Assembly (NCBI RefSeq): GCF_014323725.1
Contig: NZ_JABVED010000007.1
Span: 274,672 to 338,671 of the forward strand
Length of the DNA: 64,000 bases
Direction: 5' to 3'
Origin: Actinokineospora xionganensis
GTDB lineage: Bacteria; Actinomycetota; Actinomycetes; Mycobacteriales; Pseudonocardiaceae
Shown here: one piece after another, positions 9,326 to 20,335 of the stretch
Numbering within the stretch: position 1 is the stretch's first letter
Layout of the letters: the number at the start of each line of letters is the position of its first letter
Translations under genes and position numbers: made by a program
The notes under the pieces: generated by a model
The model's database searches: none
What the model was told of the DNA's origin: nothing
Seen by the model: only the letters and a program-made list of their open reading frames with translations

Positions 9326-9895
9326 ATGAAGGCTCGAAGATGGACCAAGCGACTGACCACCCTGGCGGTCACCCTCGGCGCGGCAGCCGCGGTCGCGGTA
9401 GTGGGCCCGTCGTCGGCAGCGGCGACTGAGGGGTACTGCGGGATCAGCTGGGGCTCCCTGGCGAAAACCGCGTCATCGACCGAGGTCGCGCCCCTGGTTG
9501 GGGTCCGCGGCGGCAGGCACTACTGCTGGGACCGGCTCGTCGTCGACATCCGCTCCGGCGGGGCCGACGGCTACCGCGTCCAGTACGTCAGCGAAGTCAC
9601 CCAGGACGGCTCCGGCCACGTCGTCCCCCTGCGTGGCGGCGCCAAACTGCAGATCATCGCGATCGCCCCGGCATACGACGGCTCCGGCAACTCGACCTTC
9701 AACCCGGCGAACCGCAGCGAACTCGTCAACGTCGCAGGCTGGCAGACCTTCCGCCAGGTCGCGTACGCGGGCAGCTTCGAAGGCCAGACCACCATCGGTC
9801 TCGGCGTCCGGGCCCGCCTCCCCTTCCGCGCCTTCACCCTCAACAACCCCGACGGCGGCTCCCGCATAGTCATCGACGTAGCCCACTTCTGGTAA
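9326..9895 (+). CDS. Secreted AMIN-like domain protein
   Basis: About 189 aa. A basic N-terminus (MKARRWTKR), a hydrophobic stretch and AAATEG give a Sec signal peptide cleaved at about residue 33. The mature part, ~155 aa, has the beta-rich pattern YCWDRLVVDI, YRVQYV, FRAFTLNN and RIVIDVAHFW. This resembles the AMIN-like beta-sandwich domain found in secreted actinobacterial proteins. Two cysteines (CGISWG, YCWD) could form a disulfide. ATG at 9326 is chosen over ATG 9320 because GAGGAG then has 8-base spacing. The stop TAA is the first triplet of the intergenic repeat at 9893. The ligand is unknown. Confidence 0.7.
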   Translation: MKARRWTKRLTTLAVTLGAAAAVAVVGPSSAAATEGYCGISWGSLAKTASSTEVAPLVGVRGGRHYCWDRLVVDIRSGGADGYRVQYVSEVTQDGSGHVVPLRGGAKLQIIAIAPAYDGSGNSTFNPANRSELVNVAGWQTFRQVAYAGSFEGQTTIGLGVRARLPFRAFTLNNPDGGSRIVIDVAHFW

Positions 9896-9956
9896 CCCGC
9901 GAGTCCAACGTCCAAAACAACGAGTCCAACGTTCAGAACAGTGAGTCCAACGTTCG
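9893..9956 (+). repeat. Stop-codon-linked intergenic repeat, arm A (three GAGTCCAACG units)
   Basis: Starts with the TAA of the gene on the left, then CCGCGAGTCCAACG, with two further GAGTCCAACGTTC units separated by ACAACG and ACAGTG. The same sequence in reverse complement lies at 10941-10992. The two arms would form one long hairpin if the gene between them were absent. Other members are at 25418-25509 and 42506-42599. Confidence 0.85.
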
Positions 9957-9958
9957 GC

Positions 9959-10861
9959 TCAGGCGCATTTGAATCTCCGGGCGGTGAAGGCCGCCCGGAG
10001 ATCGCCCATGAGGCGTTCCGGCGAGCGCAAGTCCGCCACATTCGCACGAACGATCAACCAACCACGTGAACGCAGATCAGTATCTCGCTCGGCATCTCGC
10101 TCAACACGAGCCTCATGAGCGACGTAGCCGTCGTATTCCAGTGCGATCATGGGTTCCTCCCAGGCGAAATCGAGCCGGTAGCGTTCACGGCCGTGGATGT
10201 CCGTGACCGGCACTTGAGCTCTCGGGACCGGCAACCCGTCGTCGAAGAGGGCCAGCAACAACGCACTTTCAGCTGGAGACTCAGGTTTACCGGTGGCGAG
10301 ATCCATCAGTGCCTGCGCCCGCCGCCGTCCGCGTGGGTCTCGACGGGTGTCGATTCGGTGCCGGATCGCCGCGTGCAATTCGCCTCGATCGGCGGGCTGC
10401 ACCAACGCCAGTGCCTGGTCAGCACAGGCGAGCACGGTCGGCCGATGACCTCCACAGAGGACCTCGGCGATGGCGAAGTCCAGACCGACCACCCGCAGCC
10501 CGGCCAACTCGGTCGTGTCGAGGCCGTCCAGGATTCCGCTGTGGACAGCTAGTCCCGCTCGGCCGCGTATGGGGCGGTGGTAGCTAGTCAGTATGTGCAC
10601 GACGCCGATATCTGCTGCGGTGCAGCCATAAAGCCAGGCAGCCGTTGGGCCGGTGAGTGCCGACCCCGGTCCCACATGAAGCAGTCCCGCAGCGGCGCGC
10701 GTGGGCATCTCAAGCATCCGTTTGCGCTCAAGAACGACCTTGCGCGAATAGGCGATCAATCGACCATTGGCCAGCGCTGAACGGACCGCGTTGTGGCCGA
10801 TCGCGGCGACGAGTTCCTGACGGTCGTGGGCCCCGTGCAGGCCAGGCGGAAGTTCGAGCAC
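9959..10861 (-). CDS. DUF559-type (PD-(D/E)xK-like) endonuclease-domain protein
   Basis: 300 aa. Residues 1-~60 look like a small helical domain (HDRQELVAAIG...VRSALANGRLIAYSRKVV), the winged-helix-like N-terminus often fused to this family. The C-terminal ~110 aa has the DUF559/Vsr-like pattern: E of ESALL, YRLDFAWEEPMIALEYDGYVAH (metal-binding D and E-Y-D), and DLRSRGWLIVRANVADL. The catalytic residues look intact, so it could be a nicking or repair-like nuclease, but the target is unknown. Start is GTG with a poor ribosome site. It lies between the two arms of an inverted repeat, so it is likely a late insertion. A perfect DnaA-box-like TTATCCACA stands upstream. Confidence 0.75.
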   Translation of the reverse strand: MLELPPGLHGAHDRQELVAAIGHNAVRSALANGRLIAYSRKVVLERKRMLEMPTRAAAGLLHVGPGSALTGPTAAWLYGCTAADIGVVHILTSYHRPIRGRAGLAVHSGILDGLDTTELAGLRVVGLDFAIAEVLCGGHRPTVLACADQALALVQPADRGELHAAIRHRIDTRRDPRGRRRAQALMDLATGKPESPAESALLLALFDDGLPVPRAQVPVTDIHGRERYRLDFAWEEPMIALEYDGYVAHEARVERDAERDTDLRSRGWLIVRANVADLRSPERLMGDLRAAFTARRFKCA

Positions 10862-10912
10862 GCCACCACAGTGCCGTTTTCCGGGCCTGCTGTCGCGGGC
10901 ATCCCAGGCGCC

Positions 10913-10921
10913 TGTGGATAA
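10913..10921 (-). promoter_or_regulatory. DnaA-box-like TTATCCACA upstream of the DUF559 gene
   Basis: TTATCCACA (minus strand) lies ~52 bases upstream of the DUF559 start and is followed by GGCG. The identical 13-mer TTATCCACAGGCG occurs at 45727. Confidence 0.5.
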
Positions 10922-10940
10922 CTCAGGGCGGAACTACCAG

Positions 10941-10992
10941 TTCATCGTTCTGAACGTTGGACTCGTTGTTCTGAACGTTGGACTCGCGGTTA
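10941..10992 (-). repeat. Stop-codon-linked intergenic repeat, arm B
   Basis: Read on the minus strand it begins with the TAA stop of the M20 gene and continues CCGCGAGTCCAACGTTC, AGAACAAC, then a second GAGTCCAACGTTC. It matches arm A (9893-9956) for about 45 bases with a few mismatches and in inverted orientation. Confidence 0.85.
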
Positions 10993-12210
10993 GGACAAAG
11001 CGGTTAGGGCGGTGTGGGTCATGGTGCGGATGCCGGTGATGAGGGCGCGTTCGTCCAATTGGAACGTTGGCTGGTGCAAGTCGTGGATGGGGCCTTCGCC
11101 GGACCAGACGCCGAGGCGCATGAAGGAGCCGGGGACCTTTTCCAGGTACCAGCCGAAGTCTTCGCCGCCGCTGGACTGCTTGGTGCCTGCCAGGGCGTCC
11201 TGGCCCAGGGCCGACTCGATGCCCGCGCGGAGGATCTGGGTGCTCTCGCGGTCGTTGATGACCGGGGGGACGCCCCGGGTGTGGATCAGCTCGAAGCCGA
11301 CGCCCGTGGGGGCCAGGAGGGACTCGACCAGGCTGGCCACGATGGGCTCCAAGTCCGCCCAGACGTCGTGGTCGCCGGTGCGCAGGGTGCCACGCAGGAC
11401 GCCGTCCTGGGGGACCGCGTTGGCCGCCTCGCCCGCGTGGACCGCGCCCCAGACCAGGACGGTGCCGGAGCGGGGGTCGATGCGGCGGGACAGCAGCGCC
11501 GGGAGGCCGGTGATGACCGTGCCGAGGGCGTGGACCAGGTCTGCCGTCAGGTGCGGGCGCGAGGTGTGGCCGCCCGGCGAGGTGAGGCGCAGCTCCAGCA
11601 GGTCGGTCGCCGAGGTGATGGCGCCGACGCGGGTGCCGATGCGGCCGACCTCCAGGCGCGGGTCGCAGTGCAGGCCGAAGATGCGGTCGACCCCGTCCAG
11701 CCCGCCTGCCTCGATGACCTCCAGGGCGCCGCCGGGCATGACCTCCTCGGCGGGCTGGAAGATCAGCCGGACCCGGCCGGGCAGCTCCGGCGCGGACGCC
11801 AGGGCGATGCCGGTGGCCAGCAGGATCGTGGTGTGGGCGTCGTGGCCGCACGCGTGGCAGACGCCCTGGACCTTGGCCGCGTACGGCAGGCCGGTCGCCT
11901 CGGTCATCGGGAGGGCGTCCATGTCGGCGCGCAGGGCGACGCAGCGGTCGCCCTCCCCGACGTCGCAGATCAGGCCGTTGCCCGCGGGGAGCAGCTCCGG
12001 CTGCAGGCCGAACGACTTGAGCAGGCCCGCGACCATCTCGGTGGTCGCGAACTCCTGCCGGGACAGCTCCGGGTGCTCGTGGAAATGCCGGAACCACGCC
12101 AAGACGTCGGACGCGTTGGCGTCCAACCACTGGTCGAGCCAGGCAGGTCCACGCCCGGCCGCGAGATCCTCCACAGTGGGCATACTGACCCCACTGGACG
12201 TGATCAGCAC
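10990..12210 (-). CDS. M20-family amidohydrolase (N-acyl amino acid/amide hydrolase)
   Basis: About 406 aa zinc metallo-amidohydrolase. Family motifs seen are HEHPELS, CVALRADMDALPM (first metal-binding region), CGHDAHTTILLA (metal His/Asp) and FQPAEEVMPGGALEVIEAG (catalytic/metal Glu). The dimerisation domain carries GGHTSRPH, and the C-terminal SGGEDFGWYLEKVPGSF is typical of the AmiA/HipO group. It should hydrolyse N-acyl or N-carbamoyl amino-acid amides in the cytoplasm, but the substrate is not predictable. GGAGAGG 7 bases before GTG 12210 decides the start over further-upstream codons. From memory it corresponds to AmiA1/AmiB1 (Rv3305c/Rv3306c), here as one gene. Confidence 0.88.
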   Translation of the reverse strand: MLITSSGVSMPTVEDLAAGRGPAWLDQWLDANASDVLAWFRHFHEHPELSRQEFATTEMVAGLLKSFGLQPELLPAGNGLICDVGEGDRCVALRADMDALPMTEATGLPYAAKVQGVCHACGHDAHTTILLATGIALASAPELPGRVRLIFQPAEEVMPGGALEVIEAGGLDGVDRIFGLHCDPRLEVGRIGTRVGAITSATDLLELRLTSPGGHTSRPHLTADLVHALGTVITGLPALLSRRIDPRSGTVLVWGAVHAGEAANAVPQDGVLRGTLRTGDHDVWADLEPIVASLVESLLAPTGVGFELIHTRGVPPVINDRESTQILRAGIESALGQDALAGTKQSSGGEDFGWYLEKVPGSFMRLGVWSGEGPIHDLHQPTFQLDERALITGIRTMTHTALTALS

Positions 12211-12481
12211 GGCTGAATCCTCTCCGGAGACGGCGAGGTGTCCGTTTCGACCACCCTCCGACGGGAGTTCGGGTCGCGAGTCCAGCAGAGTCACGCGACC
12301 CCTCCGGCTGTGGTTTCGGTTTCCATCTCCTGTCCCATAGTGCATCATCCCCCGCTCCGATCCGTTACGGCGACCACATCGCAAGACCGCCGGTAGTGAC
12401 CTTGCGACGAACGGCACGCGGTGTTCGGCCGGGCAGTTCGATGATCAAGACGAAGGACCGTCTACCGGCGCTGAGCTGCGG

Positions 12482-12742
12482 TCATCCCTTCTTGCGCCGC
12501 TTCGCCCTCACCCGGTTGCCGTAGATGACGATTCCCAAGAGGACAGCCGCGGTCAGCCCGATCACGAGCTTGTTCTTCGAACGTGCCGCATCTTCCTCGG
12601 TGGGCGCGGGCTCCAGGGTCGGGCCGGTCGGCGCGACGGTCTCCGTGGGCTGCGCCAGGGGGTCGGCACCGGCCATCGGGGCCGCGCCGAGCACGACGAG
12701 CGCGCTGAGCAGAAGTCCGAGCAGCAGCCTGGTCACAGGCAT
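12482..12742 (-). CDS. Small secreted/membrane-anchored protein
   Basis: 86 aa. A hydrophobic signal segment (residues ~4-24) ends at GADP. A Pro/Thr/Glu-rich linker (~27-52) follows, then one membrane helix (KLVIGLTAAVLLGIVIYG, ~57-75) and a strongly basic tail (RVRAKRRKKG). The topology should be a short extracytoplasmic loop with the C-terminus inside. GGAGGG precedes the ATG with good spacing. It lies 36 bp downstream of meaB on the same strand and may be co-transcribed, but nothing links it to mutase function. I do not recognise the family. Confidence 0.65.
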   Translation of the reverse strand: MPVTRLLLGLLLSALVVLGAAPMAGADPLAQPTETVAPTGPTLEPAPTEEDAARSKNKLVIGLTAAVLLGIVIYGNRVRAKRRKKG

Positions 12743-12778
12743 CCGAGCCCTCCAAAGGGTGGTGAGGTCGTGACCAGA

Positions 12779-13769
12779 TTAGTCGGACCGCTCACGCTCC
12801 GAGAAGGCCGCGAGGATGCGTTCGGCGGCCAGGGTGGCCGTCAGTTCGCCGTCGCGGACCTGTCGTTCCAGGTCCGGGGCCAGCGCGCGCACGGCAGGGT
12901 GGTCGTGAAGTCGGCCGAGAAGGATGTCCTGGACCATCGACCAGGTCCAGTCGACCTGCTGGCGGCGCCGCTTGTCGGCCAGCTCGCCGGACTCCGACAG
13001 GGTGCGGTGGTGCAGCTCGATCTGCTGCCAGAGCGTGTCGAGGCCCAGGTTCTCCTGGCCGCTGCAGGTCAGCACGGGCGGAGTCCAGGCCCCTTCGGGC
13101 GCACGCAGCAGCCGCAGGGCGCCAGCGAGCTCCCGGGCGGCCTTCTGGGCCTCTCGCGCGTGGTCGCCGTCGGCCTTGTTGACCGCGATCACGTCTGCCA
13201 GCTCCAGGACGCCCTTCTTGATGCCCTGCAGCTGGTCACCCGTTCGCGCCAGGGTCAGGAACAGGAAGCAGTCGACCATGTTGGCCACGGTGACCTCGGA
13301 CTGCCCGACGCCGACGGTCTCGACCAGCACGGTGTCGTAGCCCGCGGCCTCCATCAGCACGATGGTCTCGCGAGTCGCCTTGGCGACGCCGCCGAGCGTG
13401 CCCGACGTCGGCGACGGCCGGATGAACGCCGCCGGGTCGACCGCGAGCCGCGCCATCCGGGTCTTGTCGCCCAGGATGCTGCCGCCCGTGCGGGTCGACG
13501 ACGGGTCGACGGCGAGCACCGCGACCCGGTGCCCCGCGGCGGTCAGGTTCGAGCCGAGGGCGTCGATGAACGTCGACTTGCCCACCCCCGGCACGCCGGT
13601 GATGCCGACCCGGTGCGCCCCTCCCGCATGCGGCAGCAGCTCGACCAGCAGCTCCTGAGCCAGCGCGCGGTGGTCGGCGCGCTTGGACTCCACCAGCGTG
13701 ATGGCCCGCGAGAGCAGCCCTCGGTCGCAGGCGAGCACACCCTTGGCGTACTCGCCGACATCGATCTTC

Positions 13770-13777
<8 letters not shown>
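12779..13777 (-). CDS. meaB: Methylmalonyl-CoA mutase chaperone GTPase MeaB
   Basis: 332 aa G3E-family P-loop GTPase that loads and protects the B12 cofactor of methylmalonyl-CoA mutase. Walker [10 protein letters not shown] is at 61-69, [22 protein letters not shown] is the switch/Mg region, TVGVGQSE is the Walker B/G3 region, and NKAD gives guanine specificity. Its start overlaps the end of mutB by 8 bases, so translation is probably coupled. The order mutA-mutB-meaB is the usual actinobacterial operon. Confidence 0.95.
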
Positions 13778-15946
<2,169 letters not shown>

Positions 15947-15950
<4 letters not shown>

Positions 15951-17797
15951 GCCTTGACTCCCAACGTCTCCATGGTAGCTCGCAGAACGGCGAGCGCGTC
16001 GCAGCCCGCGAACACGAACTCGTCCACAGTGGACAATTCGGCGTTCGGTTTGCCCGCCAGCAGGATCCGCTGGGCCCCCGCCGACTTCAGGGTCTCGATG
16101 ACCGCCGCCGCGTCGGCGGCGTAGGCCTTGTCGGTGCCCGCGAGACAGGCGATGGTCGCGCCGCTCGCAGCGAACTCCTCGACCGGTCCGGCGACGGTCT
16201 CGATGCCGCCTGCCTGGAACAGGTTGGCGGCAAAGGTTGCCCGCGCGGTGTGCGCGGCCACCGGCCCAAGCGTGGCGAGGAAGATCTTCGGTCGCGCGCC
16301 CGTCTCGGCGAGTGTCCGATCGGAACGGTCGCGCAGTTCCTCATAGGCCTCGGCGTAGTGGATGACCGGCAGGCCGCCGGTCGGTGCGGCGGGCTCCGGC
16401 TCGCGCACGATCGGCTTCTCCGCGAGGTTCGGGAACTCGTTGACCCCGGTGATCGCGTCGGTCCGGTTCGCGATGTTGGCCGAGCGGGCCGCCCAGGTGG
16501 CGGCGAGCCGGTCGGAGATGACGCCGGTGTCGAGGGCGGCGATGATCCCGCCCGCGCGCTCGATCTCGGTGAAGAAGTCCCACGCGGTGCGGGCCAGGTC
16601 GTCGGTGAGCCGTTCCACGAACCAGGAACCGCCCGCCGGGTCGATCACACCGGCCAGTTTGGACTCGTCGAGCAGCACCGACTGGGTGTTGCGGGCGATG
16701 CGCCGGGCGAACCCGTCGGGCAGGCCGAGCGCGGCGTCGAACGGGAGGACGGTGACCGAGTCGGCGCCGCCGACACCCGCGCCGAAGCAGGCCAGCGTGG
16801 TGCGCAGCATGTTCACCCACGGGTCGCGCCTGGTCATCATGGCCGGCGAGCTGACGGCGTGCTGGCGCTGCGGCGCCGTGAACCCGGCGACCTCGGCGAC
16901 GCGCGCCCAGAGTCGGCGGGCGGCGCGGAACTTGGCGATGGTGAGGAACTGGTCGGCCGTGGCGGCGTAGCGGAACTCCAGCTGCGCGGCGGCGGCCTCG
17001 ACGCCGAGCCCGGCGTCGGTCAGCGCGCGCAGGTAGGCGACACCGGCGGCGATGGACGCGCCCAGTTCCTCGGCATCGGACCCGCCCGCGTGGTGGACGG
17101 GAAGGCCGTCGACGACGATCGAGCGCAGCGCCGGGTACTCGGTGGCGACCCTGACCGCGAGCGTGGCGGCCCCGTCGAGGTCGGCGCCCGCGGCGGTGCG
17201 GGCGTGGTGGCCGATCGGGTCGGCGCCCAGGTTGCCCTTGACCTCACCGGCGGGTATGCCCTTGTCGGCGTGCACCCGCAGCAGTTCGTCGGCGGCGGCG
17301 CGGAAGTCGGCGCCCGCGTCGAGGGTGACCGGCGCGAGGTCGAGGTAGACGTCCTCAAGCACGTCGGCCAGCGCCGAGACCGGCAACCCGCTGCCACCCA
17401 CAGCCAGCCAGAGCGAGGTGACACCGTTCTCCAGGTCCGCCATCACCGCCTTGCGGGCGGACGCGGGGTCGGGATCGGTGTGGCGCTGACGCACATCCCA
17501 CCCGGTCGCGACGTTGCCCTGGGGCTTGCCGCCGCGGACATAAGGCGGCAGTCCGGGAAAGCCCGCGGGCGGCGGCGCGTCCTCGGCGGTGTAGAGCGGC
17601 TCCAGGACGATGCCGTCATAGGTGGTGGTCGCGAGCAGCGACTCGACCGCGCCGTCGAACTCTTCGGGCAGGGCACCTGACTTGCGGAGCACGCCCGCGA
17701 CAAGGTCCTGCCACTGCTCGCGGGCGGCGTCGGCGAACTCGCCCGCCAGAACCAAGTCGTGCGGCGCCGTGCTCGCCCTCGCAGTGGGGGATGTCAT
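15947..17797 (-). CDS. mutA: Methylmalonyl-CoA mutase, small subunit
   Basis: 616 aa, homologous to the large subunit but non-catalytic. The barrel region ([23 protein letters not shown]) is recognisable. The C-terminal B12-like domain lacks the cobalt-binding DxHxxG: where it should be, [17 protein letters not shown] is present. That is normal for MutA, which forms a heterodimer with MutB. It is the first gene of mutA-mutB-meaB. The ATG at 17797 follows a weak ribosome site, and a shorter start is possible because the first ~15 residues are poorly conserved in type. The upstream region is shared with the divergent Ser/Thr kinase. Confidence 0.94.
16022..16034. repeat. Palindrome GTCCA-CAG-TGGAC
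   Basis: Perfect copy of the 5-3-5 palindrome, inside mutA, followed by AA. Confidence 0.6.
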
Positions 17798-17932
17798 GCC
17801 CAGAAATGCTACGGAAACCGAGCGTCAACACCAGGCGAGGACGTTGTGAGGCTAATCGCGATTCACAAACCGTCCGGGGTCTTGTCTGCTTTCGCCACCG
17901 CCGAGCCCGAGGTTTCGGGGAACAATGGGCCA

Positions 17933-19606
17933 GTGTCCACTGTGTCTGACTCGCAACCACCTCAGCGCCTGGTCGCAGGCCGTTACCGGCTGCGCGCGCT
18001 GCTTGGACAGGGGTCCATGGGGACGGTCTGGGAGGCCTACGACGAGCACCTGCACCGCCCGGTCGCGGTGAAGGAGGTCCGGCTCGACCAGGGAATCCCC
18101 GAGGGCGAGGCCGATGAGCTGCGGGAACGCACGATGCGCGAGGCCAGGGCCATCGCCGTGGTGTCGCACCCGAACGTCATCACCCTGCACGATGTCGTCC
18201 GGGTCGACGGCGAGCCGTTCGTGATCATGGAATACATGCCCGCGGCCAGCCTGGCGCAGATTTTGCGGGCCAACGGGCCGCTCACCGACACCCAGGCGGC
18301 CGTTGTCGGAGACGCGATCGCCGCGGGCCTACAGGCCGCGCACGAGGCGGGAATCACACATCGAGACGTCAAGCCGGGCAACGTGCTGGTGGGTCTGGAC
18401 GGCCGGGTCAAGCTCACCGATTTCGGAATCGCGCGCAATGTCTCGGAGAAAACACTCACCCGGACCGGCATCATGCTCGGCTCCCCGGCCTATATCGCCC
18501 CCGAGATCGCCTCGGGCGCGGCGGTCAGCCCCCGCGCCGACCTGTGGGGGCTCGGCGCCACGCTCTACGCCGCGGTCGAGGGTCGGGCGCCGTACGACCC
18601 CGAGGGCGAGGCGCTCGCCATCGTCTCGGAGGTCGTGCACGGCGAGATCCCCACACCGACGATCGACGGCCCGCTGCGGTCGGTCATCGAGGAGCTGATG
18701 GTCAAGGACCCGGCCGAGCGGATCTCCCTGAGCGAGGTCCGCGCCCGACTGCACCCGCTGCAGCCGGTCCCGGGGACGCCGGTGTTCGCCGGTCTGACCA
18801 CGACACTGCCCGCGCCCGTGACAGCGGAGGCCGCGCCGAGCGACCCGACGGTCACGATCGCCGCCGACGCGGTGTCGTCCCCCAGCATGCCGCTGGCGGC
18901 CGCGCCCGGCCCGCTGCCCTTCACCGAGCCCCCACCCAGGCGGTCGCACTGGGGCGTCGCCGCGGCCGGGGTCGCCGCTGCCGTGCTGTTCGCCGCCGCC
19001 GCGGCCGGCGGTTTCGCGCTGACCCGGGTGGTCGGCGGCGAGCCGATCGGGCCGCGGCCCCAGACCCAGACGTCGCAGGCGTCGGCGCCGGTTCGCGATG
19101 TCGAGGTGCGCACGGCGGACGCCGCCACCCTCGCGGGCGAGCAGGGCGGCAGCTTCTCCATCCCCGTGCCCGCCGACTGGGTCAAGTTCGTCGAGCAGCG
19201 CGCGGAGAAGAAGCTGACCAACAGCACCCGCGTGCACTGGGTGGCCCCGGACGGCACGTCGGAACTGGTGGTGGAGCGGTTCCCGAACTTCTACCCCGAC
19301 CACCGAATCGACAAGTACCTCGCGGTCCTGGCCGCCCGCGCGCCCGGATACCGGCTGGTGGGGACATCCGAGCCTGCGGCGGGCGAGCCCGAAATGCCGC
19401 TGCAGCTGACCTACCGGACGGTGGAGATGGCCGACGACGCGATCGGGCAGGTGCCCGCCGACCTCAACCGGGCGACGTTCGCGAACCTGCTGCCCGCGGG
19501 ATCGGACCTGTGGGTGGTCAGCCTGACGGTGCCGATCGAGCAGGAGGACAGCGGCAAGCGCGGCCTGTTCACCCGCACGGTCGCGGAGTTCCGCCCGACT
19601 GGGTAG
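17933..19606 (+). CDS. Membrane-anchored Ser/Thr protein kinase (Pkn family)
   Basis: About 557 aa. The N-terminal eukaryotic-type kinase domain spans ~14-275: glycine loop GQGSMG, VAVKEV (ATP Lys), HRDVKPGN (catalytic loop), DFG and APE. The activation loop carries several Ser/Thr after DFG. A Pro/Ala-rich linker leads to a single membrane helix (WGVAAAGVAAAVLFAAAAAGGFAL). The extracellular ~190 aa contains no PASTA repeats but a compact domain starting IPVPADWVKFV. Start GTG 17933 is inferred from where the conserved kinase begins, and GTG 17942 is possible. It is divergent from mutA; whether it regulates that operon is unknown. The stop lies 7 bp from the facing MerR gene. Confidence 0.92.
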   Translation: MSTVSDSQPPQRLVAGRYRLRALLGQGSMGTVWEAYDEHLHRPVAVKEVRLDQGIPEGEADELRERTMREARAIAVVSHPNVITLHDVVRVDGEPFVIMEYMPAASLAQILRANGPLTDTQAAVVGDAIAAGLQAAHEAGITHRDVKPGNVLVGLDGRVKLTDFGIARNVSEKTLTRTGIMLGSPAYIAPEIASGAAVSPRADLWGLGATLYAAVEGRAPYDPEGEALAIVSEVVHGEIPTPTIDGPLRSVIEELMVKDPAERISLSEVRARLHPLQPVPGTPVFAGLTTTLPAPVTAEAAPSDPTVTIAADAVSSPSMPLAAAPGPLPFTEPPPRRSHWGVAAAGVAAAVLFAAAAAGGFALTRVVGGEPIGPRPQTQTSQASAPVRDVEVRTADAATLAGEQGGSFSIPVPADWVKFVEQRAEKKLTNSTRVHWVAPDGTSELVVERFPNFYPDHRIDKYLAVLAARAPGYRLVGTSEPAAGEPEMPLQLTYRTVEMADDAIGQVPADLNRATFANLLPAGSDLWVVSLTVPIEQEDSGKRGLFTRTVAEFRPTG

Positions 19607-19612
19607 CGGGGT

Positions 19613-20242
19613 TCACTCGACGGGATCGTCCGGCCCGTAGCGGCGGTGGGATTCCGCGGTCTGCGCGAGTTTCCGCAACGCCGCCAGTGCCGAATCACCC
19701 AGGACAGTGCCGACCACGACACCCTCCAGGACGCGGTCGATGCCTGTGAAGTTCGCGACGTAGTCAAGATCGGTCCGCGCGATCACCTCGCACGCCTCGG
19801 CGTAACGGCGCATCCCGGCGATGAGCTGAGGGTGGTCGATCTCGCGGGCCGCTGTGTAGACCATGGCGAGCGAGCGGGCGGCCGGGTGATCCCGAGTGCA
19901 GGTCCAGCCCATGTCCTCGATGAGAGCGACGACCTCGTCCAGCGCGGCCTCGTCGACCTCCTCCGGCGCCTGGGTCAGCCCCTTCGAGACCGTGCCCATC
20001 AGCTTGTCGAGGTCGTCGGTCGGGGAGTCGACGGTGGCGAGGATGTCGTGGACGGCCGCCACCGAGAGCCCGCCGAGTTCGATCATCGCCCGTACGAGTC
20101 GCAGCCTGCGGACGTGGCTGTCATCGTATCTGGCCTGGTTGGGGCTGGTGCGTTCGCCCGGCGGGAGGATGCCCTCACGCAGGTAGAACTTGATCGTCGG
20201 CACGGCGACACCGCTGCGCCTGCTCAGTTCCGCGATCCGCAC
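19613..20242 (-). CDS. MerR-family transcriptional regulator
   Basis: 209 aa. Residues 1-70 form the MerR winged helix-turn-helix (MRIAELSRRSGVAVPTIKFYLREGIL), then a dimerisation helix, then ~110 aa of an effector-binding region that resembles TipAL/TetR-like helical domains rather than metal-binding MerR (no conserved Cys pair). It is divergent from a two-gene membrane operon with a GATA/TATC-rich inverted-repeat region between them, so it probably controls that operon and itself. The effector is unknown. Confidence 0.88.
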   Translation of the reverse strand: MRIAELSRRSGVAVPTIKFYLREGILPPGERTSPNQARYDDSHVRRLRLVRAMIELGGLSVAAVHDILATVDSPTDDLDKLMGTVSKGLTQAPEEVDEAALDEVVALIEDMGWTCTRDHPAARSLAMVYTAAREIDHPQLIAGMRRYAEACEVIARTDLDYVANFTGIDRVLEGVVVGTVLGDSALAALRKLAQTAESHRRYGPDDPVE

Positions 20243-20277
20243 CGCGCCTCCTTCGGAATTTTCCTTGCCAACGAGCC

Positions 20278-20320
20278 GGATAGATAGTGTACTTATCGAT
20301 AGTAGAGAGTATCGCTATCC
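20278..20320. promoter_or_regulatory. Candidate operator between MerR gene and membrane operon
   Basis: An AT-rich island bounded by GGATAG (20278-20283) and its exact inverse CTATCC (20315-20320), with further TATCGATA and GATA/TATC steps inside. It sits in the only control region of both divergent units, as expected for a MerR operator-promoter. Confidence 0.5.
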
Positions 20321-20335
20321 ATTCAGGGGGATCTT

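Noticed and set aside
17798..17932. Search for a B12 riboswitch upstream of mutA
   Set aside because: The gap to the divergent kinase is about 135 bp and I saw no B12-box-like core or stable multi-stem layout.
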